51,106 nt of DNA from Granulicella aggregans (GCF_025685565.1 NZ_JAGSYE010000008.1:1-51106), one strand, 5' to 3'; positions 8,453 through 16,389 are shown, counted from the stretch's first letter. Numbers and translations: made by a program. Notes: generated by a model not told the origin, from the sequence alone.

Positions 8453-9631
8453 TTATGGTGTTTCTTTCACCGCCAGAATTGGTGCGGGCGTGGTGGGCGC
8501 AGCAGGTTGCGTTCTTGTGTACGTTGTCTCGAAATCTGCCTTGAGTTCAGCGATTTGAGCGTTTACTTCGTCCAGCTTCGTTCCACTTAAGAGGATATAT
8601 TCCACATCTTTGTGCTTGTTGCGCGCGATGCAATTTACGAGATCCGTCTCCATCCAGGTTTCCGGAACGGTGGTTTTCATGGGCACTACTGATGCCGTTC
8701 GGGGTCCTCGTTTGAACGTCATGAGCAACTTGGAAATTTTGTATTCCTCCAGCCCTTCCGGATACCGGGTGTAATAAAAACTCTCGATCGACGGACAGCT
8801 GTGGCCATAGAAATGAGCCCGGTCTACGAGCCATTTGCCCACGCTTTGAATGATTGCGATGGCCGAATCTTTATCCTTCAACTCTTGGGCTGTGCTCACA
8901 TTTAGCGTCTGCACAAACTTGTCCCGTACAGCCGGCCAGGTGTCTATATTGGCTTGAAGATTGTCGATGAACTGCTTTAGAGCAGTCGGTTCCCACTCTT
9001 TTTCAACATTCCGAAAGGTTAGAAAAAACGCCCATTCTTCTGTGTGTGGGGCTTGTCTCCTCATCACTTCCTCTATCGCCTGCATGGTGCGCGAAAAGGG
9101 CCCTTCGTGCTGGGGAGTAAGGCTAGTCGTGAGGTCAAAATTAACGATATCGAACGGGAACATGGCAAGGAGATCGGCAAAATGTGGGCTTCGCGGATCG
9201 ACCATCGCATTCTCTAGCGTGCCATTGCCGAACAGTTCGAAATCAGGGGTCGCCCCTGTCATGAGCGCATATTTGCCGGGATCCGCCTCGAATGCAGCTA
9301 CCGATAGTACTTCCCTGCCATCTTTTTCGACAACACCAAGGATGCCCCTTTTGAGCATCATTGTGACGTCAAAACGGTAGTATGCCGGGAGTGTCAGATA
9401 GCGAAGTGGCCGGTTCAGCTTGGTATACAACGCCTCCCCAGCTTTCAACCATTGCTGCCGCATCCATTGTTTCTCTGGATCGATAAACTCCATTTCCCTG
9501 CGAATCAGATTTTCGGTGTGGATACCTGCGAGAAAAGAACTCGCTCCCGTGGAGGCAGCCTCCTCCTGATCACTTTCTCCGGAGAGATTCGCGATAAGGT
9601 CATCCATGGATGGAACGGGACTTTGCGTCAC
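8453..9631 (-). CDS. Unknown partner of the GHKL ATPase
   Basis: A 392 aa soluble protein that I do not recognise. It begins only 11 bases after the stop of the GHKL ATPase gene on the same strand, so the two form an operon. Visible features are an acidic Ser/Glu-rich N-terminus, a hydrophobic block near residues 155-165 (MFPFDIVNFDLTTSL), several aromatic-rich helices and a Pro/Thr-rich tail. The phrase FDIVNFDL has the look of a Rossmann-type strand-Asp. No SAM-binding or nuclease motif set is complete. GTG at 9631 is the longest start; ATG at 9607 is possible. Placement suggests it is the substrate-handling or effector partner of the ATPase in a defence module. Confidence 0.7.
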   Translation of the reverse strand: MTQSPVPSMDDLIANLSGESDQEEAASTGASSFLAGIHTENLIRREMEFIDPEKQWMRQQWLKAGEALYTKLNRPLRYLTLPAYYRFDVTMMLKRGILGVVEKDGREVLSVAAFEADPGKYALMTGATPDFELFGNGTLENAMVDPRSPHFADLLAMFPFDIVNFDLTTSLTPQHEGPFSRTMQAIEEVMRRQAPHTEEWAFFLTFRNVEKEWEPTALKQFIDNLQANIDTWPAVRDKFVQTLNVSTAQELKDKDSAIAIIQSVGKWLVDRAHFYGHSCPSIESFYYTRYPEGLEEYKISKLLMTFKRGPRTASVVPMKTTVPETWMETDLVNCIARNKHKDVEYILLSGTKLDEVNAQIAELKADFETTYTRTQPAAPTTPAPILAVKETP

Positions 9632-9642
9632 TCTATAGGCCC

Positions 9643-11310
9643 CTATCTAACCGCTATCGCTAGTGCCAGCAGCACGCTTTCGAGATCGTCTTTCACAATC
9701 CCCACGAATAGTTCGCTAGATACCAGGACCCGTAGCACCCGCTCAAAGCGGATTTCTGCCTCGCTTGAAAGGTTAAGACTCGCAACGATTGCTTTCCAAT
9801 CTGGAATGCTGGAATCGGGGCTTACTGGTGCGCTGACAGTATCTTCCCCGGAACGGATGAGGTGCAGCAGCGACTCCCCAGATGGGCGATTTGCCGAAGC
9901 GCTTCCAGCTGGGGCAGGCAGTTCAAGGATGGCATCTTCGAAAGCTTGATCTTCTTCCGCAGTAACGACCCTTTGTTTCGCTTTCCTGAAATCACGCTGG
10001 CGGGTCTTGAAGTCAGGAAAAACCGTTTTCCTTAGAACAGTCCAGACATAGGCCTTTAGTGCCTGGTAATGAACGTCAGTCTCCCGGAAGCTGTCGCGGT
10101 CGATATTGAGGGCGGACTCAAGCCCCTCTTCGACAAAAATCTCACCCGAGATTTGGCCAAATTTAAGACCCTCATCGAAGGGATAGCCAAGCCAAGTCCG
10201 GTCATACATTCCAATGCCGACATCTCTGATTCGGATATGAACGCCCTTCACTTCCTCTGGTGTAATGTTTGGCTGCTGGCAGTACACGTAACCGCTCAAC
10301 CGGAGTTGTCGATTGGCAATAAGCGCCGTGTACTTGAGAGGATAAATTTTTGGATCCGGGCTTGAATAGCCAACCGATGTTGGGCCTGGAAAGAGCTGGG
10401 GCCGATACAGCGGAGAACCATTTACATAAATATTGAAAGCCGTTGGCTTCGGTAAGGCAAGCATGTCGAGATTTTCGATAGCCCTGACGTCTGGCCGGAA
10501 CGGGCCTCCCGGCAAGTAATCGACCGGGCACAGCAGGCCAAGCTCCCAAAGCATGAAGTAGTAGTTATCCAAAACCAGGTCTGCCCGCTTTGCAGCAGAC
10601 GTGATCTCGGCGATTTGTTCAAAAGAGACTACTCCATCCCTTTTCAAGTTCAGGAGTTCCGTGGCCCCGACTGATCTTCGCACCAGGCCGGTAATTTCAC
10701 TCTGAAGGCCCTTTTTAGCGTCCGGCACTGTAATCACAGTGAAGTGATTTTCGGGGTCATCGGGAATGTTATCAACGTATTGGATCGCCCCGATCATCAC
10801 CTGCCCGTCATCGGCTCCTTCTTTTGCAACCATGCTCAATAGAGCCGTTTCATCTTTGTGGAATGGCTCAAGATTCACTTCTGCCAGAAAGCGGGTGTTT
10901 TCACCCCTCTTCTTGGAGCTGAGATAGAAGCGGGTTCCGAGCTGCGCTACGGAAAGTAACCCAATGCCGATACGTCCGATCAGCTTCCTCTTGAAGATCG
11001 GACTGAGATCTCCTTCTTTGCGTTTCCGGCTGCCACCAATGTGAGCCATGACATCGAGGAAATCGGAAATCGTCATCCCGGACCCATCATCAGTGATGGT
11101 GAATGTCCGAAGATGTGGGGGGTCAGTAGAGATTGTTATCCGGGTTGCGTCGGCATCATACGCATTCGCGATCAACTCTTTGATCGCTGCCGCCGGGGAC
11201 CGGTACACGCCGGAAGAAATGTCTGCGATGATTTTCTGCGCTGCAATGATGTCGCGGCGCTTGGGTTCAGCGTTTTCCGGAAATGAAGGTGTCGCGGTGG
11301 GTTTCGGCAT
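9643..11310 (-). CDS. GHKL (Hsp90/MutL/MORC-like) ATPase
   Basis: A 555 aa ATPase of the GHKL superfamily. The N box is KELIANAYDADA with Glu45 and Asn49, the G1 box is DDGSGM (residues 74-79), and the G2-like GRIGIGLLS spans about 112-120. The remainder (transducer-like and C-terminal regions) is not a known topoisomerase or histidine kinase domain. Iyer, Abhiman and Aravind (2008) described MutL/MORC-like GHKL ATPases next to restriction-modification genes and Vsr, which is the arrangement here. The gene is divergent from the 77 aa gene at 11392 and is followed by the 8453 gene. ATP-driven clamp behaviour on DNA is inference from the family. Confidence 0.85.
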   Translation of the reverse strand: MPKPTATPSFPENAEPKRRDIIAAQKIIADISSGVYRSPAAAIKELIANAYDADATRITISTDPPHLRTFTITDDGSGMTISDFLDVMAHIGGSRKRKEGDLSPIFKRKLIGRIGIGLLSVAQLGTRFYLSSKKRGENTRFLAEVNLEPFHKDETALLSMVAKEGADDGQVMIGAIQYVDNIPDDPENHFTVITVPDAKKGLQSEITGLVRRSVGATELLNLKRDGVVSFEQIAEITSAAKRADLVLDNYYFMLWELGLLCPVDYLPGGPFRPDVRAIENLDMLALPKPTAFNIYVNGSPLYRPQLFPGPTSVGYSSPDPKIYPLKYTALIANRQLRLSGYVYCQQPNITPEEVKGVHIRIRDVGIGMYDRTWLGYPFDEGLKFGQISGEIFVEEGLESALNIDRDSFRETDVHYQALKAYVWTVLRKTVFPDFKTRQRDFRKAKQRVVTAEEDQAFEDAILELPAPAGSASANRPSGESLLHLIRSGEDTVSAPVSPDSSIPDWKAIVASLNLSSEAEIRFERVLRVLVSSELFVGIVKDDLESVLLALAIAVR

Positions 11311-11391
11311 CCGGGAGTAATCCTAATCGAACGGCTACGAATTCCTATCCTTTTGTTCTGCTGAGAGCAGCTCGCGGAACAGAATAACGAC

Positions 11392-11625
11392 ATGAGCAAG
11401 CCGGTGAGCGTCGCAGATACGATCCTGAAACGGCAACCCGACTTCGTTTGGCAGGCTCGGGTTTTCGTCATATACGCACGAGTTCACCCGGATAAGGCTA
11501 CGTCGCTGCTAACCGTTCTACGCCAGCGCGAAAGCGCCACACAGCAGCTCTGGCAACAGTTCGATATGGGCCAGCTAGAGGCCATTGCCCAGGGATTCAA
11601 AACAGCCAGCCGCGCAGTCCAGTAA
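11392..11625 (+). CDS. 77 aa conserved small protein, copy 1
   Basis: A 77 aa helical protein (core VADTILKRQPDFVWQARVFVIYARVHPDKATSLL) with no recognised domain. A 78 aa paralog lies at 16153-16389 and the two genes are close to identical over most of their DNA, so this is a recent duplication. Most differences are third-base changes, which suggests that both proteins are under selection. It is divergent from the GHKL ATPase gene and is followed by a long structured leader and then ArdC. No signal peptide or membrane span. Function unknown. Confidence 0.65.
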   Translation: MSKPVSVADTILKRQPDFVWQARVFVIYARVHPDKATSLLTVLRQRESATQQLWQQFDMGQLEAIAQGFKTASRAVQ

Positions 11626-11946
11626 CCGGGCATGTCCCTGACGGGCCGTGCTCTACTCGCTGCGCTCACCGAGCCTGCGTCTCGGCCCATGCGGGTCACG
11701 ATCCCTCACGCGATTAGATGGATGGCCCTCCCGGCCCCGGCAGTCATGTCAGGGGCTGCGCCCCATGTTGCGCGTCCAGGCACGAATCGTCGCAAGCGAT
11801 GACGGGAGTTACCCCCTTCGCCAAGCGCCTCGCGCCAGGCTCCGACCCCGTAATTCTGCTTCGCAGAACGCTTCCTGGACACGCCTCACCCCCTCATTGG
11901 CGGGTGCCTAGTCGGTTGCATGCGCAACCCGAATGGACACCAGAAA
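11626..11946. other. GC-rich structured leader upstream of ardC, copy A
   Basis: About 320 bases without a convincing gene. They contain many short inverted repeats and two blocks shared with 17130-17430: CGATCCCTCACGC (at 11699-11711) followed by CTCCCGGCCCCGGCA, and a hairpin GGTTGC, ATGC, GCAACC at 11914-11929 shortly before ArdC. The same blocks occur in the same order before the gene at 17451. The conserved order with variable filling suggests a structured regulatory leader or single-strand promoter element rather than a coding region. Confidence 0.5.
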
Positions 11947-12846
11947 ATGAGCAGCACCCAAACCCGCCGTGACCCTTACCAGGAGGTCACCGACCGTATT
12001 CTTGAAGCCCTTGAAGCTGGCACAAAGCCCTGGGTCATGCCGTGGGAACCCGGCAAGGCGGCAGGCCCAAACGCCCCTTTCAACCCAACGACTGGCCGAT
12101 ACTATCGCGGCATCAATGTCCTGATCCTGGGAATGGATCTCCGCGCCTTCACCACCGCAGACCCGCGCTGGATGACCTACGCCCAGGCAGCAGATGCAGG
12201 CTGGCAGGTTCGCAAGGGCGAGAAGTCCACCACCATTTTCTTTTTCAAGCGGCTTGAGATCGAGGACGATGCCACCGAGGACGGCACGAAAACCATCCCC
12301 ATGATGCGTAGCTTTTCCGTGTTCCACGCCTCACAGATTGACGGCATCCCGGCCTATGTCGCGCCATTGATCGAGGAAACGCCGTGGCAGCGCCCCGAGG
12401 CTACCAACATCATTCTGCAGAACAGCGGAGCGGTCATCCGCACAGGCGGCGACCGGGCCTTTTACTCCCCGTCAGCTGACTTCATACAGCTGCCCCCGGA
12501 GCAGGCTTTCGCCACAGCCTATCAATGGGCGGCAACGGCTATGCACGAGCTGGGGCACTGGACAGGACACGCCACCAGGCTTGCGCGTGACCTTACTGGC
12601 CGATTTGGTTCAGGGGCCTACGCCCAGGAGGAACTTCGCGCCGAATTGGCGTCTGTGTTCATCGGTTCAACGCTCGGCCTGCCGTCCGACATTCCCAACC
12701 ATGCCAGCTATATCGCCAGCTGGATAAAACGCTTGAAGGAAGACAAGCGCGAAATCTTCCGCGCCGCCGCCGCCGCGCAGAAGATCGCTGACATGGCTCT
12801 GAATTTCCATCCGGACTATGCCGCCAGCCGGGAGCCGGCCCCATAG
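11947..12846 (+). CDS. ardC: ArdC-type antirestriction protein (ssDNA-binding zincin)
   Basis: A 299 aa ArdC-family protein. The N-terminal ssDNA-binding domain is recognisable from TRRDPYQEVTDRILEALEAG and the W-x-x-PW pattern, with the NPTTGRYYRGINVLIL block typical of the family. The C-terminal zincin-like metallopeptidase has the HExxH-type motif AMHELGHWTGH near residues 198-208, followed by a conserved Glu region (YAQEELRAELASVF). I start it at ATG 11947 because family members begin close to the TRRD motif. ArdC proteins protect incoming single-stranded plasmid DNA from restriction during conjugative entry. Its presence in an island that itself carries restriction genes is notable. Confidence 0.9.
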   Translation: MSSTQTRRDPYQEVTDRILEALEAGTKPWVMPWEPGKAAGPNAPFNPTTGRYYRGINVLILGMDLRAFTTADPRWMTYAQAADAGWQVRKGEKSTTIFFFKRLEIEDDATEDGTKTIPMMRSFSVFHASQIDGIPAYVAPLIEETPWQRPEATNIILQNSGAVIRTGGDRAFYSPSADFIQLPPEQAFATAYQWAATAMHELGHWTGHATRLARDLTGRFGSGAYAQEELRAELASVFIGSTLGLPSDIPNHASYIASWIKRLKEDKREIFRAAAAAQKIADMALNFHPDYAASREPAP

Positions 12847-12883
12847 CCAGGAAATCTTAAACTTGCCCGGAATCGTGAAGGGC

Positions 12884-13732
12884 TCAGCGGCCAATTCTCT
12901 TTGAAAAGTAAGCTATGTCTTCCCGCATTGTCGCGATTTCATCAGTCCAGGCATAGCCGGTGCCAAGGCTGCTCAGATTGAATGAGTTCGCTTCAAGGAC
13001 AGACAACAGCTCCGGATACCTTTGCATGTAGTAGTCCCACGTCATCAGATATTTCGCCCGTACAAGCGGCTCTTTGTGGGCTCGCATAGCGGTGTGAACG
13101 TCGTGCAGGAAGCGGACCTGCGACGGCACATAGGGAGTTGATTCGGTGAGGATGTTGGGAACGGGGTAGTTACCCCCGCTCTCTTCGTGCAGGGTCTCCA
13201 GGCTCCGGTTGAGGTATACGAAAGACAAGTCTTTATTGAACGGAGCTGTGCGGAAATATTTGTTGTAAGCATTGCACTCGTTGCTGATGAAAAGGCCTAT
13301 GGCAGGCAACGACTTTTCCTGTTTATGGGCGGCAATCAGCGCGTTTCCGAAAAAGCATTCGACGTGATCGAGCTTGTAATGCGTGAACTCGCCGGAAGTT
13401 AGAAGCGCGCGGAAAAAGACATCTTGCCCAGTCAGGCGATGATGTAGGTCTTCGGCAAACTCGATCAGATACCAGACAATATAAGCAGCATCTTCTGTCG
13501 TGGTGGCCAGCTCCGGGTTGTAGACCAACACTGTATCGGAGAACACAATCGTCTTGAAACTGGCGTGGCTATGCACATTGAGGGAGTCGAGCACACGATA
13601 TATCTGCTCGACCTTATCCGGCTCGTTTCCGGCGATTTCAGAGAAACCGAGGATGTCGATATACAGCAGATACCGACCGTAAAGTGGGACCGGTGGTGTC
13701 GTCTCAGCTGCCGGTTTATTGGTCTTTGGCAT
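12884..13732 (-). CDS. Class III nucleotide cyclase-like protein (Pycsar cyclase-like)
   Basis: A 282 aa soluble protein with the catalytic landmarks of class III cyclases. YLLYIDILGFSE carries the first metal Asp26, IVFSDTVLVY carries the second Asp66, and FFRALLTSGEF (Arg108) matches the post-catalytic strand. The YxDILGF, FSD and RxxLTxGE pattern is typical of phage-defence pyrimidine cyclases (PycC) as I know them. The start ATG has AGGAG just upstream. A Pycsar system also needs an effector; the nearest same-strand candidate is the frameshifted membrane protein at 14034-14863, about 300 bases upstream with a hairpin between. The cyclase family call is fairly good; pyrimidine specificity and defence role are inference. 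Confidence 0.7.
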   Translation of the reverse strand: MPKTNKPAAETTPPVPLYGRYLLYIDILGFSEIAGNEPDKVEQIYRVLDSLNVHSHASFKTIVFSDTVLVYNPELATTTEDAAYIVWYLIEFAEDLHHRLTGQDVFFRALLTSGEFTHYKLDHVECFFGNALIAAHKQEKSLPAIGLFISNECNAYNKYFRTAPFNKDLSFVYLNRSLETLHEESGGNYPVPNILTESTPYVPSQVRFLHDVHTAMRAHKEPLVRAKYLMTWDYYMQRYPELLSVLEANSFNLSSLGTGYAWTDEIATMREDIAYFSKRIGR

Positions 13733-13840
13733 CCTTAGCTCCTGACAGATCTAATGAACCTGTCGACGCCAACTGTAAACCGTCAGGCCGGATAACCCCT
13801 CAGTATCGACCCAAGCACCCGCTGGATTTAGACCCTTGCC

Positions 13841-13866
13841 GCCATCGTGACCCTCGTCACGATGGC
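13841..13866. other. Perfect 11-bp hairpin between membrane protein and cyclase genes
   Basis: GCCATCGTGAC and GTCACGATGGC form a perfect 11-bp stem around a 4-base loop (CCTC). It lies in the roughly 300-base gap between the stop of the membrane protein gene and the start of the cyclase gene. There is no T-run on either side, so it may be a protein-binding palindrome or a weak terminator. Nothing else recognisable is in this gap. Confidence 0.5.
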
Positions 13867-14033
13867 CTTGGTTGAACCATCGTCGCCACTCTTGTCATGT
13901 CTGAAACGTCTATCCCCGCCTGCCCTCGGGCTTGTGATCTATCGCTGCGGGCGGTTGGGGGTCGATGCCGCGCCTTTAGGGCGCCGCTATGGCACCAACC
14001 CAGCGGGCGCTTTGCTCCGACCTTGACACTTCT

Positions 14034-14863
14034 TCAGCCCTCCCGCGAAAAGGCGTACACCCGCGCCGATTGACCAGGCCTGCCGTCTACGACATCGACA
14101 TATTCGCACAGACCGGGCTCCTGGACGGTCGGAGCCAGCGTCTTGACGAGCTTGTTTGGCTGCTTCGCGGTGCTTTCGTAAACGCGCAGCCACTGTGGGG
14201 CGGGTCCAACGAATATCAGGCGGACGGTACCACGCGGCACCGTCGCCTGGCCGATGGAAAATGTCGAAGTGCAGTAGCCGAACCCTGTTTTTATCGAACG
14301 AGGAAGCGTACAGCGCAGCATCACGCCGAAAGGCTGGTTTTCCTGTAACGGTTCGAGGAATGTCACCAGAACCTTCTTCGAAATGCTCTCAGCTCCTATC
14401 AGAACCGGGCGAATCTGGAGCTTCATCTCAGGGTCGTGCCCAAGGTCGAAGGCGGTGTAATCGAGGGCGCTGAATGGAGTGGCCTCTTCGGAATCGATAC
14501 TGAATCCGATCGATGACACCTGATCCCTTTTGCAGAATCCCGAGTATTTCCATTCGATGTGAAGATCTTCGCCTTCGATCCGAACCGTCTGATGTGCTTC
14601 CTGATGAAGAAGCTCCGGCTTACGCGCCGCCCCCGCAGATTCGAAATGTTGAGTGAATCGATGCTATGGCCTTCGATGACGACAGAGGCCAAAGTGACCC
14701 GTGAGCGCTGCCTGTAGGCATAGAGGCCGATACCAGCCGTAATGCAGACGGCCAGGACACTGGCTAGCCCCAGCCAGGCGCTCGATTGCAGCAGAGCAAG
14801 AGCGCTTACAACTGTCCCGATGATGGTGGCTACAGCGGCCAGGCTCTCAAGAAAGGCTGGCAT
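14034..14863 (-). pseudogene. Two-TM membrane protein with C-terminal domain, split by a -1 frameshift
   Basis: The 5' frame from ATG 14863 encodes two hydrophobic helices (about residues 5-25 and 30-50) and a short cytosolic piece ending near VVIEGHSIDSLNISNL. It then turns into unlikely Arg/Ser-rich sequence. In the -1 frame, natural-looking sequence (KPELLHQEAHQTVRIEGED, then WKYSGFCKRDQ, then a beta-rich domain) runs on to the stop at 14034. The switch lies around 14635, close to a run of five G. Both halves together would give a protein of about 275 aa. This could be a real mutation, a base-call error in the G-run, or programmed -1 frameshifting. The two-TM plus soluble-domain layout fits a membrane effector, possibly of the nearby cyclase. 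Confidence 0.6.
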
Positions 14864-14901
14864 TTGCTGGTAAGGAGACCGGCGCGGTAAACGCCGCCGG
14901 C

Positions 14902-15006
14902 CTATGCTTGGGTTTTATTTGCAAGGTGACAGAACACAACCGCCGACCCCACCACACAACCGCCGACCCCACCGCCGCCGCCAGACAGGACGATCCGACT
15001 CTTCAT
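14902..15006 (-). CDS. 34 aa Gly-rich, two-Cys small ORF
   Basis: Short ORF MKSRIVLSGGGGGVGG followed by CVVGSAVVFCHLANKTQA. It has an excellent ribosome site (GGAAAGGAG, five bases before ATG at 15006) and sits 38 bases upstream of the membrane protein gene on the same strand, so the two may be co-transcribed. The Gly-Gly before the first Cys and the hydrophobic two-Cys tail resemble a small bacteriocin-like or RiPP precursor, or a toxic hydrophobic peptide. No modification gene is nearby. The DNA contains a 19-base tandem repeat (ACACAACCGCCGACCCCAC), which could also explain the composition by chance. Confidence 0.4.
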   Translation of the reverse strand: MKSRIVLSGGGGGVGGCVVGSAVVFCHLANKTQA

Positions 15007-15020
15007 GCAGGCTCCTTTCC

Positions 15021-15033
15021 GATTCTGAGAATC
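15021..15033. promoter_or_regulatory. Palindrome GATTCTGAGAATC, candidate XRE operator
   Basis: A short perfect palindrome (GATTCT, G, AGAATC) in the divergent region between the 34 aa ORF and the XRE regulator gene, adjoining the ribosome site of the small ORF. Next to it are two imperfect direct repeats (GCAAACAGTGTCAAC and GCAAACAATGTAGAC). XRE regulators commonly bind such sites and control the divergent gene. Binding here is inferred from position only. Confidence 0.4.
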
Positions 15034-15117
15034 TGAGTTGCAGTGAGAATACTATGCAAACAGTGTCAACGCAAACAATGTAGACGTAAGCGCTGCGCTC
15101 CTCAAACACTTGTGGTT

Positions 15118-15444
15118 GTGAATGAGGAATCCTCCAATGTCATCCTGCGGGCTCTGGGCAGCAGGATCAGAGAGCTTAGAACCGAACGTGGCTATTCCCA
15201 GGAAGGGTTTGCTGACCACTGCGGCGTCCACCGAACATTCATGGGGACAGTCGAACGAGGCGAGAGCAACCTGAGTTTCAGCAATATTGCCAAAGTGGCC
15301 GACACTCTCGGTGTCAGTCTGTCCGTGCTCTTTCTGAACATTGAGGAGCAGGCGCGGGCGCTTGCAGCGAATGCTTCGATAACGGCGAGGCCTGCATCGC
15401 CTAAAGCTTTTTCCAAACCCGGCCCCAAGAGGGTTGTACGGTAA
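15118..15444 (+). CDS. XRE-family transcriptional regulator
   Basis: A DNA-binding protein of about 108 aa. The HTH_3/Cro-CI domain spans about residues 8-68: LGSRIRELRTERGYSQEGFA is helices 1-2, VHRTFMGTVERGESN is the recognition part, and IAKVADTLGVSLSVLF completes the fold. A Pro/Lys-rich tail follows. I choose GTG 15118, just before the domain; GTG 15112 or GTG 15043 are possible, but the latter would run through the operator-like repeats. It is divergent from the 34 aa ORF and membrane protein and probably regulates them and itself. Confidence 0.8.
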   Translation: MNEESSNVILRALGSRIRELRTERGYSQEGFADHCGVHRTFMGTVERGESNLSFSNIAKVADTLGVSLSVLFLNIEEQARALAANASITARPASPKAFSKPGPKRVVR

Positions 15445-15459
15445 GGGCGCGGACGGCCC

Positions 15460-15747
15460 CTACTGGAAGAGAACCGGCAGGTCGCGGCCACCGTAGGCCA
15501 CCCGCTCAAATCTCACCACATTGCCATCGATCCAGAACAGCGCAACGTAACGGCCTATCACGGCCAGACGGGCGTCTTCCCCAATGTCCGGCCTCAGCTG
15601 GTAGTGCAGAGGGTTCTGTGCGATCTGCCGGAACTTTGCGCGGAGATCCCTCACCGTGGCGAGGGCGCGGACGGGGCTGTCCTGGGCGATCCAGTCGCCA
15701 ATGTCTTCCAGGTCGCACTTGATCTTTGGTGCGAGTATGTAGCGCAT
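15460..15747 (-). CDS. parE: ParE/RelE-family toxin
   Basis: A 95 aa toxin of the RelE/ParE superfamily. It opens MRYILAPKIKCDLEDIGDWIAQ, typical of ParE, has a central RALATVRDLRAKFRQIAQNP helix, and ends in the conserved RFERVAYGGRDLPVLF with a C-terminal basic/aromatic strand. ParE toxins usually inhibit DNA gyrase. The start overlaps the stop of the antitoxin gene upstream by one base, the standard ParD-ParE order. It appears intact. Confidence 0.88.
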   Translation of the reverse strand: MRYILAPKIKCDLEDIGDWIAQDSPVRALATVRDLRAKFRQIAQNPLHYQLRPDIGEDARLAVIGRYVALFWIDGNVVRFERVAYGGRDLPVLFQ

Positions 15748-16037
15748 TACCTGGTCGCACCCGCCGCGTCGGCGATCGCCTGATATTTGCGCTCCAGTTC
15801 ATCGAAAACTTCGTCAGGATCGAGGCCCGGGCTTTTGTCGGCACGGGCTTCCTGCCACATCTGCCGCAGTTCGGTGATGCCGTTCTGCTGCAGCTGGCGC
15901 TTATGGCTCCAGTCGCGCAGCGCATCACGCACAACCTCGCTCGAAGATGAGTATTCGCCAGTCGCCACGGCCTGACGCAGCGAAGCGACCATTTCGGGGG
16001 GGAGCGCGATGGAAATTTTCTCGATTGTTGACGCCAT
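15747..16037 (-). CDS. parD: ParD-family antitoxin
   Basis: A 96 aa ribbon-helix-helix antitoxin. The N-terminal strand EKISIALPPEMVASLRQAVATGEYSSSSEVVRDALRDW is the classic ParD RHH DNA-binding domain. The acidic helical C-terminus (ARADKSPGLDPDEVFDELERKYQ) would wrap around ParE. It is first in the operon, so it can repress its own promoter at 16040-16110. The pair should stabilise the plasmid by post-segregational killing. Confidence 0.9.
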   Translation of the reverse strand: MASTIEKISIALPPEMVASLRQAVATGEYSSSSEVVRDALRDWSHKRQLQQNGITELRQMWQEARADKSPGLDPDEVFDELERKYQAIADAAGATR

Positions 16038-16152
16038 AGGACCTCCGGTATGAACAATTCATACCAACATATCAGCATTTGGCGGGCCGGTCTATCGCTT
16101 CCTGCCGTCTTCCGGCCAGCCGAACACCAGCTGACCAGGAGCAGAATGGGAC

Positions 16153-16389
16153 ATGGGCATTCCGGTGAGCGGCGTTGCAGATACGATCCTCAAGCGGCAA
16201 CCCGACTTCGTTTGGCAGGCTCGGGTTTTCGTCATATACGCACGGGTTCACCCCGACAAAGCTGCGTCGCTGCTAACCGTTCTACGCCAGCGCGAGAGCG
16301 ACACACAGCAGCTTTGGCAAGCGTTCGACATGCCCGAGTTCGAGGCCATTTTCCAGGGATCAAAGACCGCCAGCCGCGCGGTTCACTAG
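16153..16389 (+). CDS. 78 aa conserved small protein, copy 2
   Basis: Paralog of the 77 aa protein at 11392: both share VADTILKRQPDFVWQARVFVIYARVHPDKA and the end TASRAV. The DNA is nearly identical across the middle of the gene, while the flanks diverge. AGGAG about 11 bases before ATG 16153 supports the start. It is divergent from ParD and precedes a membrane protein gene. No domain recognised. Two copies in one island suggest either segment duplication or arrival from two related plasmids. Confidence 0.65.
   Translation: MGIPVSGVADTILKRQPDFVWQARVFVIYARVHPDKAASLLTVLRQRESDTQQLWQAFDMPEFEAIFQGSKTASRAVH

Noticed and set aside
12884..14863. Calling the cyclase and membrane protein a complete Pycsar operon
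   Set aside because: They are separated by about 300 bases with a hairpin, the membrane gene is frameshifted, and no cyclic-nucleotide-binding domain is evident. Kept as separate observations.
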